From assembly GCA_019638235.1 (NCBI GenBank), contig JAHBUE010000004.1, forward strand, positions 1 through 64,000: DNA of 64,000 nucleotides, read 5' to 3'. Origin of the DNA: Cyclobacteriaceae bacterium. GTDB lineage: Bacteria > Bacteroidota > Bacteroidia > Cytophagales > Cyclobacteriaceae. The notes under the pieces were generated by a model. That model had not been told where the DNA came from. It ran no database searches and saw only the letters and a list, made by a program, of their open reading frames with translations. The position numbers were made by a program, and so were the translations under genes. Positions 16,276-25,041 of the stretch are shown piece by piece; position 1 is the stretch's first letter; every line of letters begins with the position of its first letter.

Positions 16276-17139
16276 ATGCCTAAAGTAACCGAAACCGACC
16301 TTATCTTAAATAAAGATGGTAGCGTGTATCACCTTAACCTGCTGCCAAAACATATTTCCGATATTATTATTGCCGTTGGCGACCCTGGTCGTGTGTATAA
16401 GGTGAGTCAGCATTTTGATGAGGTAGAGTTTGAAATGAACAAGCGTGAGTTCATTACACACACCGGTCATTTTAACGGGAAGAAGATCTCTGTGATCAGT
16501 ACGGGCATTGGTACCGATAACGTGGAAATTTTTATGACGGAACTGGATGCATTGGTGAACATGGATCTGAAAACACGCGAACCGAAATCGCGGAAGAAGA
16601 AACTGAAAATTATTCGCATCGGCACTTCAGGTGCGTTACAGGAAGATATTCCGGTTGGCTCACATTTGGTTACCGACTATGCCGTTGGCCTCGATAACCT
16701 GATGGAATTTTACGAATTACCCGTTACAAAATTTGAAAAGAGCATCGCAAATGACATACAAAAAAAAGTAAAACTCCCAGTTGTACCGTATGTTGTTCAA
16801 GGCTCACCAACTTTGTTGAGCCGCATCGGCCACGACATGATTAAAGGCAACACCATTACCACGCCCGGCTTTTATGCCCCGCAAGGCCGGAAGGTGCGCG
16901 CAGCAACCCGTATGCCTAAGTTGCTTGACGATTTTAATTATTACCATAACAAAACCAGCGATTTCTGGCTCACCAATTTTGAGATGGAAACCGCAGCGCT
17001 TTACGCGATGGGCCGTTTGCTCGGTCATGAAATGTTGAGCGCCAATGCCATCATTGCCAACCGCATCAAAAGCAAGTTTGCCAAAAATCCCGAAAAGGTA
17101 ATCGACTCACTGATTGAAAAGGTGCTGGAGCGGATTTAG
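16276..17139 (+). CDS. uridine phosphorylase-like nucleoside phosphorylase
   Basis: 287 residues of the PNP/UDP phosphorylase family, which splits nucleosides with phosphate to free base and ribose-1-phosphate. GDPGRV near residue 36 binds phosphate, STGIGTDNVEIF and IRIGTSGAL follow, and NFEMETAALYAMG supplies the Glu-Met-Glu that contacts ribose. The pattern is nearest to uridine phosphorylases. It is co-directional with, and 4 bp from, the acyltransferase gene, so it is probably in the same transcript. Confidence 0.88.
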   Translation: MPKVTETDLILNKDGSVYHLNLLPKHISDIIIAVGDPGRVYKVSQHFDEVEFEMNKREFITHTGHFNGKKISVISTGIGTDNVEIFMTELDALVNMDLKTREPKSRKKKLKIIRIGTSGALQEDIPVGSHLVTDYAVGLDNLMEFYELPVTKFEKSIANDIQKKVKLPVVPYVVQGSPTLLSRIGHDMIKGNTITTPGFYAPQGRKVRAATRMPKLLDDFNYYHNKTSDFWLTNFEMETAALYAMGRLLGHEMLSANAIIANRIKSKFAKNPEKVIDSLIEKVLERI

Positions 17140-17167
17140 GGCATCGGGCAAACCAGTCAGATTAGAA

Positions 17168-17422
17168 TCAATCACCATTCACCGCGCTGTCCATGCGCAC
17201 GATGTAACGGCCTGCGTTGAACGGATCATCATTATAAAAGCCCGACAGAATGCGGTGGGCGATCTGTTCCACGATCAGCTCATGATCGGTCTTGCCTTGC
17301 TTGCCTCTCCAGAAAACCCGGTTGGGGTGGCGCTTCATGTCTTCCACATAGGCTTTGGCTCTGTTGAATTGTTCATCCGTGAATGTAATCGTAAAGCAGG
17401 TTTTAACGCGTTGTGTATCCAT
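17168..17422 (-). CDS. hypothetical protein, 84 residues
   Basis: Small soluble protein, basic and aromatic in the middle (RHPNRVFWRGKQGKTDHELI), with no signal or membrane segment. No family is recognised. This strand is preferred because its composition is protein-like, whereas the opposite-strand frame is a typical antisense shadow. It lies alone between convergent and divergent neighbours. Confidence 0.55.
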   Translation of the reverse strand: MDTQRVKTCFTITFTDEQFNRAKAYVEDMKRHPNRVFWRGKQGKTDHELIVEQIAHRILSGFYNDDPFNAGRYIVRMDSAVNGD

Positions 17423-17555
17423 AATGCTGTAAGGTTTACAATTGATATGCCAGTTGAAAACTTGTCAAATTACGTAAAATCCATCAACGAAAGTCAAGTC
17501 CATGTTCGTATATGGGCATTCGTGTTCGCAGTTGGGACGGTAGGCGTTAACATAG

Positions 17556-17563
17556 TATTTTTG
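17556..17563 (+). promoter_or_regulatory. -7 promoter element for the M16 peptidase gene
   Basis: TATTTTTG matches TAnnTTTG perfectly, 8 bases before the ATG at 17572, again implying a nearly leaderless mRNA. TTG at 17532-17534 is a possible -33 element. Confidence 0.45.
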
Positions 17564-17571
17564 CGCCCAAT

Positions 17572-18801
17572 ATGAGAGAGTTGTATGAGTCGGTATTGCC
17601 CAACGGCATCCGGATGGTGTACCAGCAGATTGAAGGTACGCACCTGGTTCATTGCGGTGTGTTTTTAGATGTTGGCAGTCGCGATGAGCGCGAAGAAACG
17701 CAGGGCATCACCCATTTCTGGGAACACCTCGCGTTTAAAGGAACTAAAAAACGAAAGGCTTACCAGATTATCAGCAGCATTGATTCGGTAGGAGGCGAGC
17801 TGAATGCTTACACCGATAAGGAGAAAGTAGTTTTCTTTGCGTCTGTGCGCGATGAATATTTCGACAGGGCCATTGATGTGCTTTCGGATATTGCCTTTCA
17901 TTCTGTTTTTCCTGAACATGAAATTGAAAAAGAGCGGGGTGTTATTTTACAGGAAATGGCCATGTATCTTGATAACCCCGATGATTCGTTGCAGGATGAA
18001 TTTGAATCGGTTATTTACCGCAATCACCCCATGGGCATGAACATATTAGGGCAAAAAGAAACCGTAATGCGTTTTCATAAACGCGATTTCAGGGAATTTT
18101 TAAATCAGCGCATCGATACACGCAAAATTGTTTTTAGTTGCGTAGGCGATTTGCCCCCGGCACACGTTGAACGTGCTTTTCAACGTTACTTTAATGTGAA
18201 AGCAACAAAGCGCAGTGTAAAACGAAAATCTTCGGGCTTATATAAGCCGATGAAAAAACAATTACTCCGGTCTGTTACGCAAGCTAAGTGCGCTATTGGC
18301 CGACCGGCCTACGCTGTTCATCACCCTGACCGTTTCCCGTTTTTTCTGTTGGTGAATATGCTGGGCGGCCCCGGCATGAACTCACGGTTGAATATGGCGC
18401 TGCGCGAAAAGCACGGGTATGTATATTCTATTGACGCGCATTACATGGCATACTCGGATACAGGTATGTTTGCAGTATTTTTTGGAACAGTACCGGGCAA
18501 ACTTGAGCGGTGCATTGAATTAGTGCAACGCGAGTTGGATAAATTCTGCGAAAAACCGCTTACTACCCGGCAACTCAATGCCGCCAAAGAACAACTGAAA
18601 GGTCAGTTGGCTATGGCCGAAGAAAACAACCAGAGTTTAATGATGATGATGGGGCGGTCAGTGCTCGACACGAACAGCGTTCCTTCGGTAGAAGAAATAT
18701 TTAATATAATTGATGACGTGAGCGCAACGGATGTTAACCGCGTGGCGCAGCAAATGTTTAACCCTAATGGACTAAGTTACTTAACAATGGTACCCGACTA
18801 A
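17572..18801 (+). CDS. M16-family zinc metallopeptidase
   Basis: 409 residues. The inverted zinc motif HxxEH is present as HFWEH (His48, Glu51, His52), with the distal Glu in ERGVILQEM. The N-terminal active half is followed by a C-terminal M16 half (YAVHHPDRFPFFLLVNMLGG...). The size suits the single-chain bacterial processing-peptidase-like group (PqqL/YmxG type). There is no signal peptide, so it is probably cytosolic. The next gene starts 2 bp after its stop. Confidence 0.92.
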   Translation: MRELYESVLPNGIRMVYQQIEGTHLVHCGVFLDVGSRDEREETQGITHFWEHLAFKGTKKRKAYQIISSIDSVGGELNAYTDKEKVVFFASVRDEYFDRAIDVLSDIAFHSVFPEHEIEKERGVILQEMAMYLDNPDDSLQDEFESVIYRNHPMGMNILGQKETVMRFHKRDFREFLNQRIDTRKIVFSCVGDLPPAHVERAFQRYFNVKATKRSVKRKSSGLYKPMKKQLLRSVTQAKCAIGRPAYAVHHPDRFPFFLLVNMLGGPGMNSRLNMALREKHGYVYSIDAHYMAYSDTGMFAVFFGTVPGKLERCIELVQRELDKFCEKPLTTRQLNAAKEQLKGQLAMAEENNQSLMMMMGRSVLDTNSVPSVEEIFNIIDDVSATDVNRVAQQMFNPNGLSYLTMVPD

Positions 18802-18803
18802 CC

Positions 18804-19445
18804 ATGGATATACTGCACCCGGATTTACTACGCTATGCCGAACAGCATACTTCGCCCGAAAGCGATTTACTGAAACACATCAGCAGGGAAACGCACGCTC
18901 ACGTACTGAGGCCGCGCATGTTGTCGGGGCATTTGCAGGGCAGACTGCTGGCTATGCTTAGTCGTATGCTCAGGCCCAAATCGATTTTGGAGATTGGAAC
19001 GTACACGGGGTATTCGGCCATTTGTTTGGCCGAAGGATTGGCGCCCGGAGGTAAGCTGATTACGGTTGACAGCAACGAAGAGTTGGAAGATACCGTTCGC
19101 GCATACCTGAAACAGGCCGGGTTAGAGCAAACTATCGACTACCGGATTGGCAACGCGCTGGAGATTGTTCCGAAACTAAGCGGCCCGTTCGACCTGGTTT
19201 TTATTGATGCCGACAAAGAAAACTATCATCGCTATTACGATTTCGTGTTCAATCTCGTACCTTTGGGTGGTTATATTCTGGCCGATAACGTGTTGTGGAG
19301 CGGTAAGGTGTTGCAGTCGAAACCCGACAAAGACACCCGTGCGATTCAGGAGTTCAACGAGAAGATTCAGAACGACTCGCGTGTTGAAAACCTGTTGCTG
19401 CCCGTTCGTGATGGCATTATGATTGCACGTAAGGTTAAAGAATAA
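18804..19445 (+). CDS. class I SAM-dependent O-methyltransferase (COMT family 3)
   Basis: 213 residues. The SAM-binding motif I is LEIGTYTGYSAICLAEGL; VTVD-type acidic residues (ITVDSNEE) and the metal-binding region FIDADKENYHRYYD with LADNVLWSG identify the catechol/caffeoyl-CoA O-methyltransferase-like family, which uses a divalent metal. The bacterial substrate is unknown. It probably forms an operon with the M16 peptidase. Confidence 0.9.
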   Translation: MDILHPDLLRYAEQHTSPESDLLKHISRETHAHVLRPRMLSGHLQGRLLAMLSRMLRPKSILEIGTYTGYSAICLAEGLAPGGKLITVDSNEELEDTVRAYLKQAGLEQTIDYRIGNALEIVPKLSGPFDLVFIDADKENYHRYYDFVFNLVPLGGYILADNVLWSGKVLQSKPDKDTRAIQEFNEKIQNDSRVENLLLPVRDGIMIARKVKE

Positions 19446-19468
19446 TGACATCTATAAAAATTCCATCA

Positions 19469-19491
19469 CCCCTTCTCTGAAGGAGAAGGGG
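19469..19491. repeat. palindromic intergenic element (CCCCTTCTC type)
   Basis: CCCCTTCTC pairs with GAGAAGGGG around TGAAG, flanked by CATC and GATG. It is a short member of the dispersed palindrome family also seen at 24824, 27482 and 40432. It lies between the methyltransferase and the transglycosylase genes. Confidence 0.65.
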
Positions 19492-19539
19492 GAGGGGATG
19501 AGGTATTTTTTGAGGCTGCCATTTTTTAAACTTAGCCGT

Positions 19540-21339
19540 ATGCGACTTACAGCCATTTTTGTTTTCTTCGTCCAGGTAGCGCTTGCGCAAAGCCCTGAAG
19601 TGCCGCACAAACTTAATTTTGCCGGCATCACCCTCACCATTCGCGATGATGCCCGCAGGGAAATCCAGAAAGATGTGGATGCGCTTACGCAATATCCCAA
19701 ATACTTTAACATTAAAGTTGAGCGGGCAAAAACGTATTTTCCCATCATCGAAAAAATATTTAAGGAAGAAAATCTACCCGATGATTTTAAATTTTTAGTG
19801 TTGCAGGAGAGCGCACTGATTGCCGATGCCGTTTCGGTTTCCAATGCTGTTGGGTTCTGGCAATTTAAAGATTTCACTGCGGTGGAAATGGGCCTGCGTG
19901 TGGATAAGGAAATAGATGAACGGATGAATATTGTATCATCAACACGCGCTGCCGCGCAATACCTGAAAAAGAATAATGTTTACTTCAATAACTGGGTGTA
20001 TGCGTTGCAAGCCTACCAGATGGGGGCTGGTGGTGTTATGCGTTCTGTAAAAGATTATGAAAGCGGTTCAAAGCACATGCAAATCACCAGTCAGACGTAT
20101 TGGTATGTAAAAAAATTCCTTGCACATAAAATTGCATTTGAAGGAGTTGTGAAAGGCGAGGGCGAGATAAAAATATTGGAATACGAAAATCGCAACAGCC
20201 GTTCGCTTCATGCATTGGCTAAAGAAGTTTCGGTTGCTCAAGATGAACTACTGGCGTATAACAAATGGGCTAAGAAAGGCAACATACCGCACGACCGCAC
20301 CTATGTTGTGGCCATACCGGTGCAGGGCACTGCAAGTCAGGCATACGCATCCGTTACCAAAGCAAATGCAGAAAGCCTGAAAGTTGCTGAGCACAAAAAA
20401 TTAGATGCTAAACCGGCCGTAGCCGCCCGTGCTGATAAAAAAGCGATTAATGGTATTTTAGCCATTAAGGCTGAAGGAGGCGAAAGTGCGACAGCGCTGG
20501 CCAAACGCGCAGGTGTGAATTTGTCATCTTTTTTGTCGTATAATGATTTGTCCATTTCTGATGCGTTGATAGCCGGGGAGTATTACTACCTGAAAAAGAA
20601 AAAGAACAAGGCATCGGCTTATGTTCATGTTGTTCGTAAAGAAAATGAAAGCTTATGGTCGGTTAGCCAGCAATATGGAGTTCAGCTAAGGCGCTTAGCG
20701 CGATATAACCCAACATTACCTGCTGGTAATCTGCCTAAAGGTTCAAGCGTGCTGCTCACGTCTTCAGCCCGCACAACTACAACCCCGGTAACGGAGGTGG
20801 CTGCCGTTGAAGTTGAACAGGATAGATTTTTTAACTGGACGACTGAACAGCAACCTGTTACAGCCAGTATTTCAACAAAAGTTTCCCAACTCGTAGAAGA
20901 TACGCCAGTATTATCACCGGTAGTAGTCCAGGATGTTAAAACAGATGAGGCTGGAGCTTCGGAAAATGACAAAACCGGCCAAAATAGTACAAGCCCGGTT
21001 TTACCGGTAGAGGTTACCCCTGACCTGCACACGGTTGCAGCCGGTGAAACGCTCTACGCCATATCCAAACGCTATAATGTTGGTGTGATGGACCTGGTAA
21101 GCTGGAATCAACTGAAGTTGGAGGAGGGCATAAAACCCGGCCAGGTATTGAAACTGAAAGGCCCTGTGGAGGAAGAAGCTGAAAATAAGGGATTTGTTGT
21201 GTATGAGGTCAGGGCATCCGACACATTATATAGTGTGGCACGCAAATACGATGTTACCATAAAAGAACTGATGGACTGGAATCAAAAGAAGGATTTTTCT
21301 GTTTCTGTCGGTGAGAAACTCCGGATTCAGGTAAAGTAA
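19540..21339 (+). CDS. membrane-bound lytic transglycosylase (MltD-like) with LysM repeats
   Basis: About 599 residues from the ATG at 19540, chosen because it opens a clean signal peptide (MRLTAIFVFFVQVALAQS); earlier ATGs (19423, 19498) overlap the palindrome or the preceding gene. The SLT catalytic domain (about 60-200) has the catalytic Glu in VLQESAL and GFWQFKD. Two weak LysM-like segments are followed by three clear LysM modules near the C-terminus (ESLWSVSQQYGV; ETLYAISKRYNVG; DTLYSVARKYDV) that bind peptidoglycan. It cleaves glycan strands to give 1,6-anhydro ends during wall remodelling, probably from the periplasm or outer membrane. Confidence 0.88.
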   Translation: MRLTAIFVFFVQVALAQSPEVPHKLNFAGITLTIRDDARREIQKDVDALTQYPKYFNIKVERAKTYFPIIEKIFKEENLPDDFKFLVLQESALIADAVSVSNAVGFWQFKDFTAVEMGLRVDKEIDERMNIVSSTRAAAQYLKKNNVYFNNWVYALQAYQMGAGGVMRSVKDYESGSKHMQITSQTYWYVKKFLAHKIAFEGVVKGEGEIKILEYENRNSRSLHALAKEVSVAQDELLAYNKWAKKGNIPHDRTYVVAIPVQGTASQAYASVTKANAESLKVAEHKKLDAKPAVAARADKKAINGILAIKAEGGESATALAKRAGVNLSSFLSYNDLSISDALIAGEYYYLKKKKNKASAYVHVVRKENESLWSVSQQYGVQLRRLARYNPTLPAGNLPKGSSVLLTSSARTTTTPVTEVAAVEVEQDRFFNWTTEQQPVTASISTKVSQLVEDTPVLSPVVVQDVKTDEAGASENDKTGQNSTSPVLPVEVTPDLHTVAAGETLYAISKRYNVGVMDLVSWNQLKLEEGIKPGQVLKLKGPVEEEAENKGFVVYEVRASDTLYSVARKYDVTIKELMDWNQKKDFSVSVGEKLRIQVK

Positions 21340-21425
21340 CCCCTTGTTTTTCTTCATATTTCATAAAATTATTACGTCCGGGCGGCTATTTCGGTCGGTA
21401 ACCCCTTTAAATATTCAAAAAAGAA

Positions 21426-21433
21426 TAATTTTG
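21426..21433 (+). promoter_or_regulatory. -7 element and palindrome upstream of the receiver gene
   Basis: TAATTTTG is a perfect TAnnTTTG element 40 bp before the ATG at 21474. It overlaps the right arm of TATTC-N6-GAATA (21412-21427), a possible operator. Confidence 0.5.
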
Positions 21434-21473
21434 TGGCAAGCGATTTTGTTAAAAACTAAGTTTAGGAATATTG

Positions 21474-21887
21474 ATGCAAACAGATACAAAATCCATTGAT
21501 TTGGTAATGCTGGTAGATGATAATGACACTGATAATTTTATCAGTAAGCGCATTATTGAAATCACGAAATTTTCTCTGCGCGTTGAAGCGAAAGCTTCTG
21601 GTAAGGCCGCATTAGATTACCTGCGCGAAAATGAGAACAAGCCGGAAAACGTTCCCAGCCTGATTTTTCTGGACATCAACATGCCGATTGTAGACGGCTT
21701 TGTGTTCTTGTACGAGTTTGAGAAGTTCAACGAATTAGTAAGAAATAAATGCAAAGTGATCATTTTGTCCAGTTCGGATAACAAACGCGACATCGACAAA
21801 ATCGTGAATAACAATCACGTCATTAAATTCATCACAAAACCGCTTACTGAAGTAGCCCTGGAAGAGATCAAGCTCAACCATATTTAG
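21474..21887 (+). CDS. single-domain response regulator (CheY-like receiver)
   Basis: 137 residues comprising only a receiver domain. The acidic pair is Asp15-Asp16 (VDDND), the phosphorylated Asp is Asp67 in IFLDINMP, SSSD supplies the Ser/Thr switch, and the conserved Lys is in FITKPL. There is no output domain, so it acts through protein contacts; this subgroup is often partnered with hybrid kinases in Bacteroidota. No kinase is in the window. The ATG at 21474 is preferred to the preceding TTG. Confidence 0.92.
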   Translation: MQTDTKSIDLVMLVDDNDTDNFISKRIIEITKFSLRVEAKASGKAALDYLRENENKPENVPSLIFLDINMPIVDGFVFLYEFEKFNELVRNKCKVIILSSSDNKRDIDKIVNNNHVIKFITKPLTEVALEEIKLNHI

Positions 21888-21931
21888 GGCAAGTATGTTT
21901 CTGTAACACCTTTATTTTAACCGTTAATATT

Positions 21932-22843
21932 ATGATATCTGTAAAGACCCCCGGAGCACTTGTGTTGTTCCTGTTCGTGTGCTGTATCTCAACAGCCACT
22001 GCTCAAATTGTTAAACCCGATACTACCTCTAACTGGAAAAAGAAACTGGTGTTCAACGCCAATCTTAACCAGGCTTCTTTCTCTTCCAACTGGAAAGCCG
22101 GTGGAATTAATTCGATTGGGTTAAACTCAGCCTTTAATTACAAGGCCAATTATCAAAAAGATAAAATTACATGGGATAATGAAATTGATTTCATATACGG
22201 CTTTGTGAATAACGATGGTCAGGGTTTTCGTAAAACACTCGACCGGATGTTTTTTGATACTAAGGTTGGTTACAAGATTGCCGATAAGTGGGATTTGTTT
22301 ACATCCCTGAATTTTTTGAGCCAGTTTACAAAAGGTTACCGCTATAATGACGATGATACCGAAAGCCTGATTTCGGATATTTTTGCGCCCGCTTTCATTA
22401 CCTCGGCCTGGGGTCTTGAATACCGCCCGGTAGATTACTTTAAAGTGAGGCTGTCGCCTTTTGCCCCGCGTGTTACCGTTATACGCGATAACAACGGGCG
22501 CTTTGATGCCGTTGACCCGGTAAGCCCGTATGGTGTGTTGTTGGGCGAATCTACCCGTTTTGAGTGGCTTGCTTTTCAGGCAACAGCCGATTTCGATAAG
22601 GATATTGCCAAAAACCTGAACCTGAAATGGCGCTACATGATTTTTGCGAACTACGAAACCTTTGAAGCTAAAACCATTGACCATCGCTTGGACCTGATGC
22701 TAACCGCACAGGTAAACAAGTTTATCAGCGTAGGCTTGGGAGGTATTCTTCTCTACGATTTCGACCAGGACAGCAAGGTACAGGTAAGCCAGGCCTTTAA
22801 TTTTGGTTTCCGGTACACGTTCCAGAATTACGAAGAGAAGTAA
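21932..22843 (+). CDS. DUF3078 family secreted/outer-membrane protein
   Basis: 303 residues with a signal peptide ending ATAQ (about residue 25). The mature part (WKKKLVFNANLNQASFSSNW...) is rich in alternating aromatic beta-strands and ends with an aromatic strand (FGFRYTFQNYEEK), which suggests an outer-membrane beta-barrel. It matches the Bacteroidota DUF3078 family, of unknown function. Confidence 0.8.
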   Translation: MISVKTPGALVLFLFVCCISTATAQIVKPDTTSNWKKKLVFNANLNQASFSSNWKAGGINSIGLNSAFNYKANYQKDKITWDNEIDFIYGFVNNDGQGFRKTLDRMFFDTKVGYKIADKWDLFTSLNFLSQFTKGYRYNDDDTESLISDIFAPAFITSAWGLEYRPVDYFKVRLSPFAPRVTVIRDNNGRFDAVDPVSPYGVLLGESTRFEWLAFQATADFDKDIAKNLNLKWRYMIFANYETFEAKTIDHRLDLMLTAQVNKFISVGLGGILLYDFDQDSKVQVSQAFNFGFRYTFQNYEEK

Positions 22844-22865
22844 TAAGGAATCACTCTAAAAAAAA

Positions 22866-22997
22866 GAGGTTGTATCAAAATTCGAAAAATTAAGAGTGAG
22901 TGTCATTCCGGCCTTGAGCCGGAATCTCGTTCAGCAACTTTGAATCGGGGATCGTGGAGTAAATCCGCGATGACAGAACGACTTTTGATACACCCTC
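22866..22997. repeat. MITE-like element with 15-bp terminal inverted repeats and inner REP palindromes
   Basis: Ends GAGGTTGTATCAAAA (22866-22880) and TTTTGATACACCCTC (22983-22997) are inverted repeats with one mismatch, bordered by an A-run on the left and a T-run on the right. Inside lie two REP-like palindromes (22902-22928 and 22950-22974, opposite orientation). The structure would also act as a bidirectional terminator between the convergent DUF3078 and dnaX genes. Confidence 0.7.
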
Positions 22998-23022
22998 TTT
23001 TTTTTGTTTGATGACTTCGCTC

Positions 23023-24713
23023 CTAAAAATCAGGGTCGAGCCCAAGCCGATCTTTTAACTCCAACAGATTTGGATTTTTTTCTGCGAGGTGTTCAAACTT
23101 TTCACGGTTGGTATAAATCACCCTTTTCGTGTCGGATGTTTTGAGTTCTCCCGTAACCTGTATGGAATAGTTCTGCACGCTTTCGCGGATGAATTGCAAC
23201 AGGTCGCTTTTCAGTTCGTTCAACAGTGTTTCCTGTATGGGGTTCAGCAAATGAAGCACAATGGTAGATTCGTGTACGTCAAGCTCCTGCGTGAGCAATT
23301 GATATTCGGCTTTATACTTTTTTCGTTGCTCGGCAAAAGCTTTCCAGGCGTTTACGAGTTGTTCAGGTGTAAAGGGTTTGTTCTCCTGCTGCTTTACAGG
23401 ATTTGCAGTTTTTTCTTCTGTTGCTGATTCAGTAGTGAGAATTGTATTGAGTGCCGGAATTTTCGGTGTACTCTTTTGTTTGCCAGAACGACTTCCGTTT
23501 CCATTACTAACAGGCTTTTGAAGTTCAGGAATTTTTGGTGTTGAAGGTGTCGAATGCGTGACAGTTTCGGCAACCGGCTTTGTTGTTTCGGTTGGCGTTA
23601 CGGATTCGGTATCAGTTTTTTTTTTACCGCCTCTTGTTGAGGAAGTGAAGCGAAGTCAAGTACAGCCTGTACGTGGGCCATCTTCATCAGCGCAAGCTCA
23701 ACGGAAAGCCGTTGATTTTTGCTGCTTTTATAATAGATGTCGCACTGGTTGGCAATGTTTAGCCACGACAGCAAGAGGGAAGGAGGGGCGGCCTGCGCCT
23801 GCTCGGCATATTTTTTCTTTACGGTGTCAGGCACTTCCATCAGTTGGGTGGTGCGGGCATCCTGCGACACCAGCAAGTTTCTGAAATGTTCACTCAAGCC
23901 CACTATAAAATTCTGACCGTCAAAACCTTTTTTCAGAATTTCATCTAAAATCAACAGCGGTTGTGTATGATTCTGCGTAAGCAAGGCATCAACAACACTG
24001 AAATAATAATCATAATCTAATATGTGCAGGTTGCTAAGCACATTTTTGAAGGTGATACCCTTTCCGGAGGAATACGTCACCATCAAATCAAAAATAGACA
24101 GGGCATCGCGCAGGGCGCCATCGGCTTTTTGGGCTATCAGGTGCAGGGCTTCATCTTCAGCCTGTATGCCTTCGTGTTTGGCGATGGTTTTCAGGTGGTT
24201 GCTTATGTCGGAAATCTGTATCCGGTTAAAATCAAAAATCTGGCACCGTGAAAGGATGGTTGGGATAACCTTGTGCTTTTCGGTGGTGGCCAAAATGAAA
24301 ATCGCATAAGGAGGCGGTTCTTCCAATGTCTTCAAAAAGGCGTTGAAGGCGGCATTGGAGAGCATGTGCACCTCGTCTATTATATATACCTTGAATTTGC
24401 CAAACTGGGGCGGGTAGCGCACCTGGTCTATCAGGCTGCGGATGTCTTCCACCGAGTTGTTCGAGGCGGCATCCAGCTCAAAAATGTTCAGGGTATTGGT
24501 TTCGGCTTTTTCTTCAAACCCGTTGATGAGGCGTGCCACAATACGGGCGCAGGTAGTTTTTCCTACACCTCGCGGGCCGCAAAACAGAAGGGCCTGGGCA
24601 AGTTTATTATTGTCGATGGCGTTTTTGAGTGTGGTGGTGATGTGCTCCTGGCCTACTACTTCCGCAAAACCGGTTGGCCGGTATTTTCGTGCCGATACGA
24701 CAAAATTATCCAT
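23023..24713 (-). CDS. dnaX: DNA polymerase III subunits gamma and tau, with programmed -1 frameshift
   Basis: The clamp-loader ATPase starts at the ATG 24713 (MDNFVVSARKYRP). Walker A is CGPRGVGKTT, with IDEVHML and SRC sensor motifs typical of DnaX. The zero frame ends at 23598 (371 residues, gamma-like, ending EAVKKKLIPNP). Ten consecutive A residues on the coding strand (23616-23625) precede that stop. A -1 shift there opens a stop-free frame (TDTESVTPTETTKP...) that runs to 23023 and contains the conserved tau C-terminus (KPFTPEQLVNAWKAF...LLELKDRLGLDPDF), total about 563 residues. The usual four-Cys zinc module after Walker A is missing. Gamma/tau roles follow from the family. Confidence 0.9.
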
Positions 24714-24823
24714 GCGGCAAATTAACCTTTTTACCATGCAAATCGGAAAAGATTTCAATGGATAAAAAAGATTGTGAGAATCCGCATAGAGCCTAAATGA
24801 AAAAGGTGCATTGCTTCGTTTTA

Positions 24824-24936
24824 CCTCACCCCGATAAAGATATTAGAATTTGATACAGAATCGTTGTCCCCCTCTCCCGCGGGAGAGGGGGGAAGGATAT
24901 TTCTGTAAAGACTCAAAAGCGCTGTTGGGGGTGAGG
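24824..24936. repeat. palindromic element bounded by CCTCACCCC / GGGGTGAGG
   Basis: CCTCACCCC (24824-24832) and GGGGTGAGG (24928-24936) are perfect inverted ends. A perfect 24-base palindrome of C/T- then G/A-rich sequence sits at 24868-24891. The words CCGATAAAGA and AAAGACTCAAA recur near 27625. It fills most of the 328-bp gap between dnaX and the S9 peptidase; no gene is seen there. Confidence 0.7.
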
Positions 24937-25041
24937 TTGAAAACGGCAGGCCTGACAAAATCAACTCATCAAAAAATGCTGGAATTCAACAGCCGATTAT
25001 TGTACTTTTCAACAATCTGATTTTATAAAACTCCAAATCTT

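Noticed and set aside
17114-17575. 153-residue plus-strand frame
   Set aside because: It lies antisense to the 84-residue minus-strand protein and overlaps the uridine phosphorylase end; its composition is shadow-like and it has no recognisable domain.
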